A DNA stretch of 35,268 nt from Janthinobacterium sp. GW458P (GTDB taxonomy: Bacteria > Pseudomonadota > Gammaproteobacteria > Burkholderiales > Burkholderiaceae_D), in the NCBI RefSeq assembly GCF_002127585.1, contig NZ_NEGZ01000011.1, positions 66,565 through 101,832 on the forward strand. Reading direction: 5' to 3'. Shown here in pieces: positions 35,197 to 35,268 of this stretch (position 1 is the first letter of the stretch; every line of letters starts with the position of its first letter). The translations under genes were made by a program, and so were the position numbers. The notes below the pieces were generated by a model. The model saw nothing but the letters and a program-made list of their open reading frames with translations, searched no databases and was not told the DNA's origin.

Positions 35197-35268
35197 AAGA
35201 AATAATGAAATAGGCGCTACGAAAGTAGTGGCCTGTCAGTTTTTTGAGTGAGCAAATCTTTTGCAATG

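Larger units (their letters stand above)
34801..35268 (+). other. rRNA operon leader (16S gene just beyond the window)
   Basis: This 468-base stretch has no gene. It follows a strong promoter and contains boxA-like TTCTTTAACAA twice, followed by ATTAACAGTCGATAAGTGTGG, as in Burkholderiales rRNA leaders. Mature 16S normally begins with an AGAGTTTGATC-type sequence, which is not reached before the window ends. That this is an rrn leader is inferred from promoter, boxA and leader resemblance. Confidence 0.78.

Overview
The window is GC-rich chromosomal DNA from a Gram-negative betaproteobacterium. The order ftsA-ftsZ ... lpxC-DUF721-secA ... argJ-DUF815 ATPase-mutT ... yacG-zapD-coaE-pilD-pilC is typical of Burkholderiales. 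Protein character and the rRNA leader suggest Oxalobacteraceae (Janthinobacterium, Duganella or Massilia type). The genus is an inference, because no 16S sequence lies inside the window.

Bases 1-10100 hold the end of the division and cell-wall cluster: partial ftsA, ftsZ, a Prx5-type peroxiredoxin, then lpxC, a DUF721/DciA-like gene and secA. A divergent YafE-like methyltransferase / MmyB-type XRE regulator pair and an EamA permease sit between the peroxiredoxin and lpxC. Strong intrinsic terminators follow ftsZ, the peroxiredoxin and secA.

Bases 10100-20640 hold a lipoprotein alpha/beta hydrolase on the minus strand, then a translationally coupled argJ-ATPase-mutT unit and a FitAB/VapBC-like toxin-antitoxin pair. 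On the minus strand follow pilC, pilD, coaE, zapD and yacG, with a DHA2-type MFS exporter upstream of pilC. ZapD is an FtsZ-associated protein, so two Z-ring genes lie about 14 kb apart.

Bases 20640-34700 hold an unknown lipoprotein gene and then a compact minus-strand cobalamin locus. In transcription order it is cobT, cobS, cobC, a cobalamin riboswitch, btuB, btuC, btuD, cobO, cobU, cbiB, cobD-type decarboxylase, btuF, a second BtuF-like protein without a signal peptide, and cobQ. Most neighbours overlap or are a few bases apart. Together they import corrinoids (BtuB, BtuF, BtuC, BtuD), adenosylate them (CobO), amidate the ring (CobQ), add aminopropanol (CobD/CbiB), activate it (CobU) and attach the lower ligand (CobT, CobS, CobC). 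No corrin-ring synthesis genes are present here, which suits a corrinoid salvager.

Bases 34700-35268 hold a strong promoter and the leader of an rRNA operon reading rightward, whose 16S gene would begin just outside the window. The leader carries an exact 148-base tandem duplication that doubles its boxA-like antitermination signal.

I did not find a clearly new multi-gene system. The most unusual points are the duplicated rrn leader, a promoter nested inside a terminator-like hairpin ahead of the riboswitch, the signal-less BtuF paralogue, palindromic operator candidates in two divergent promoter regions, and a PIN toxin with a substituted acidic residue.
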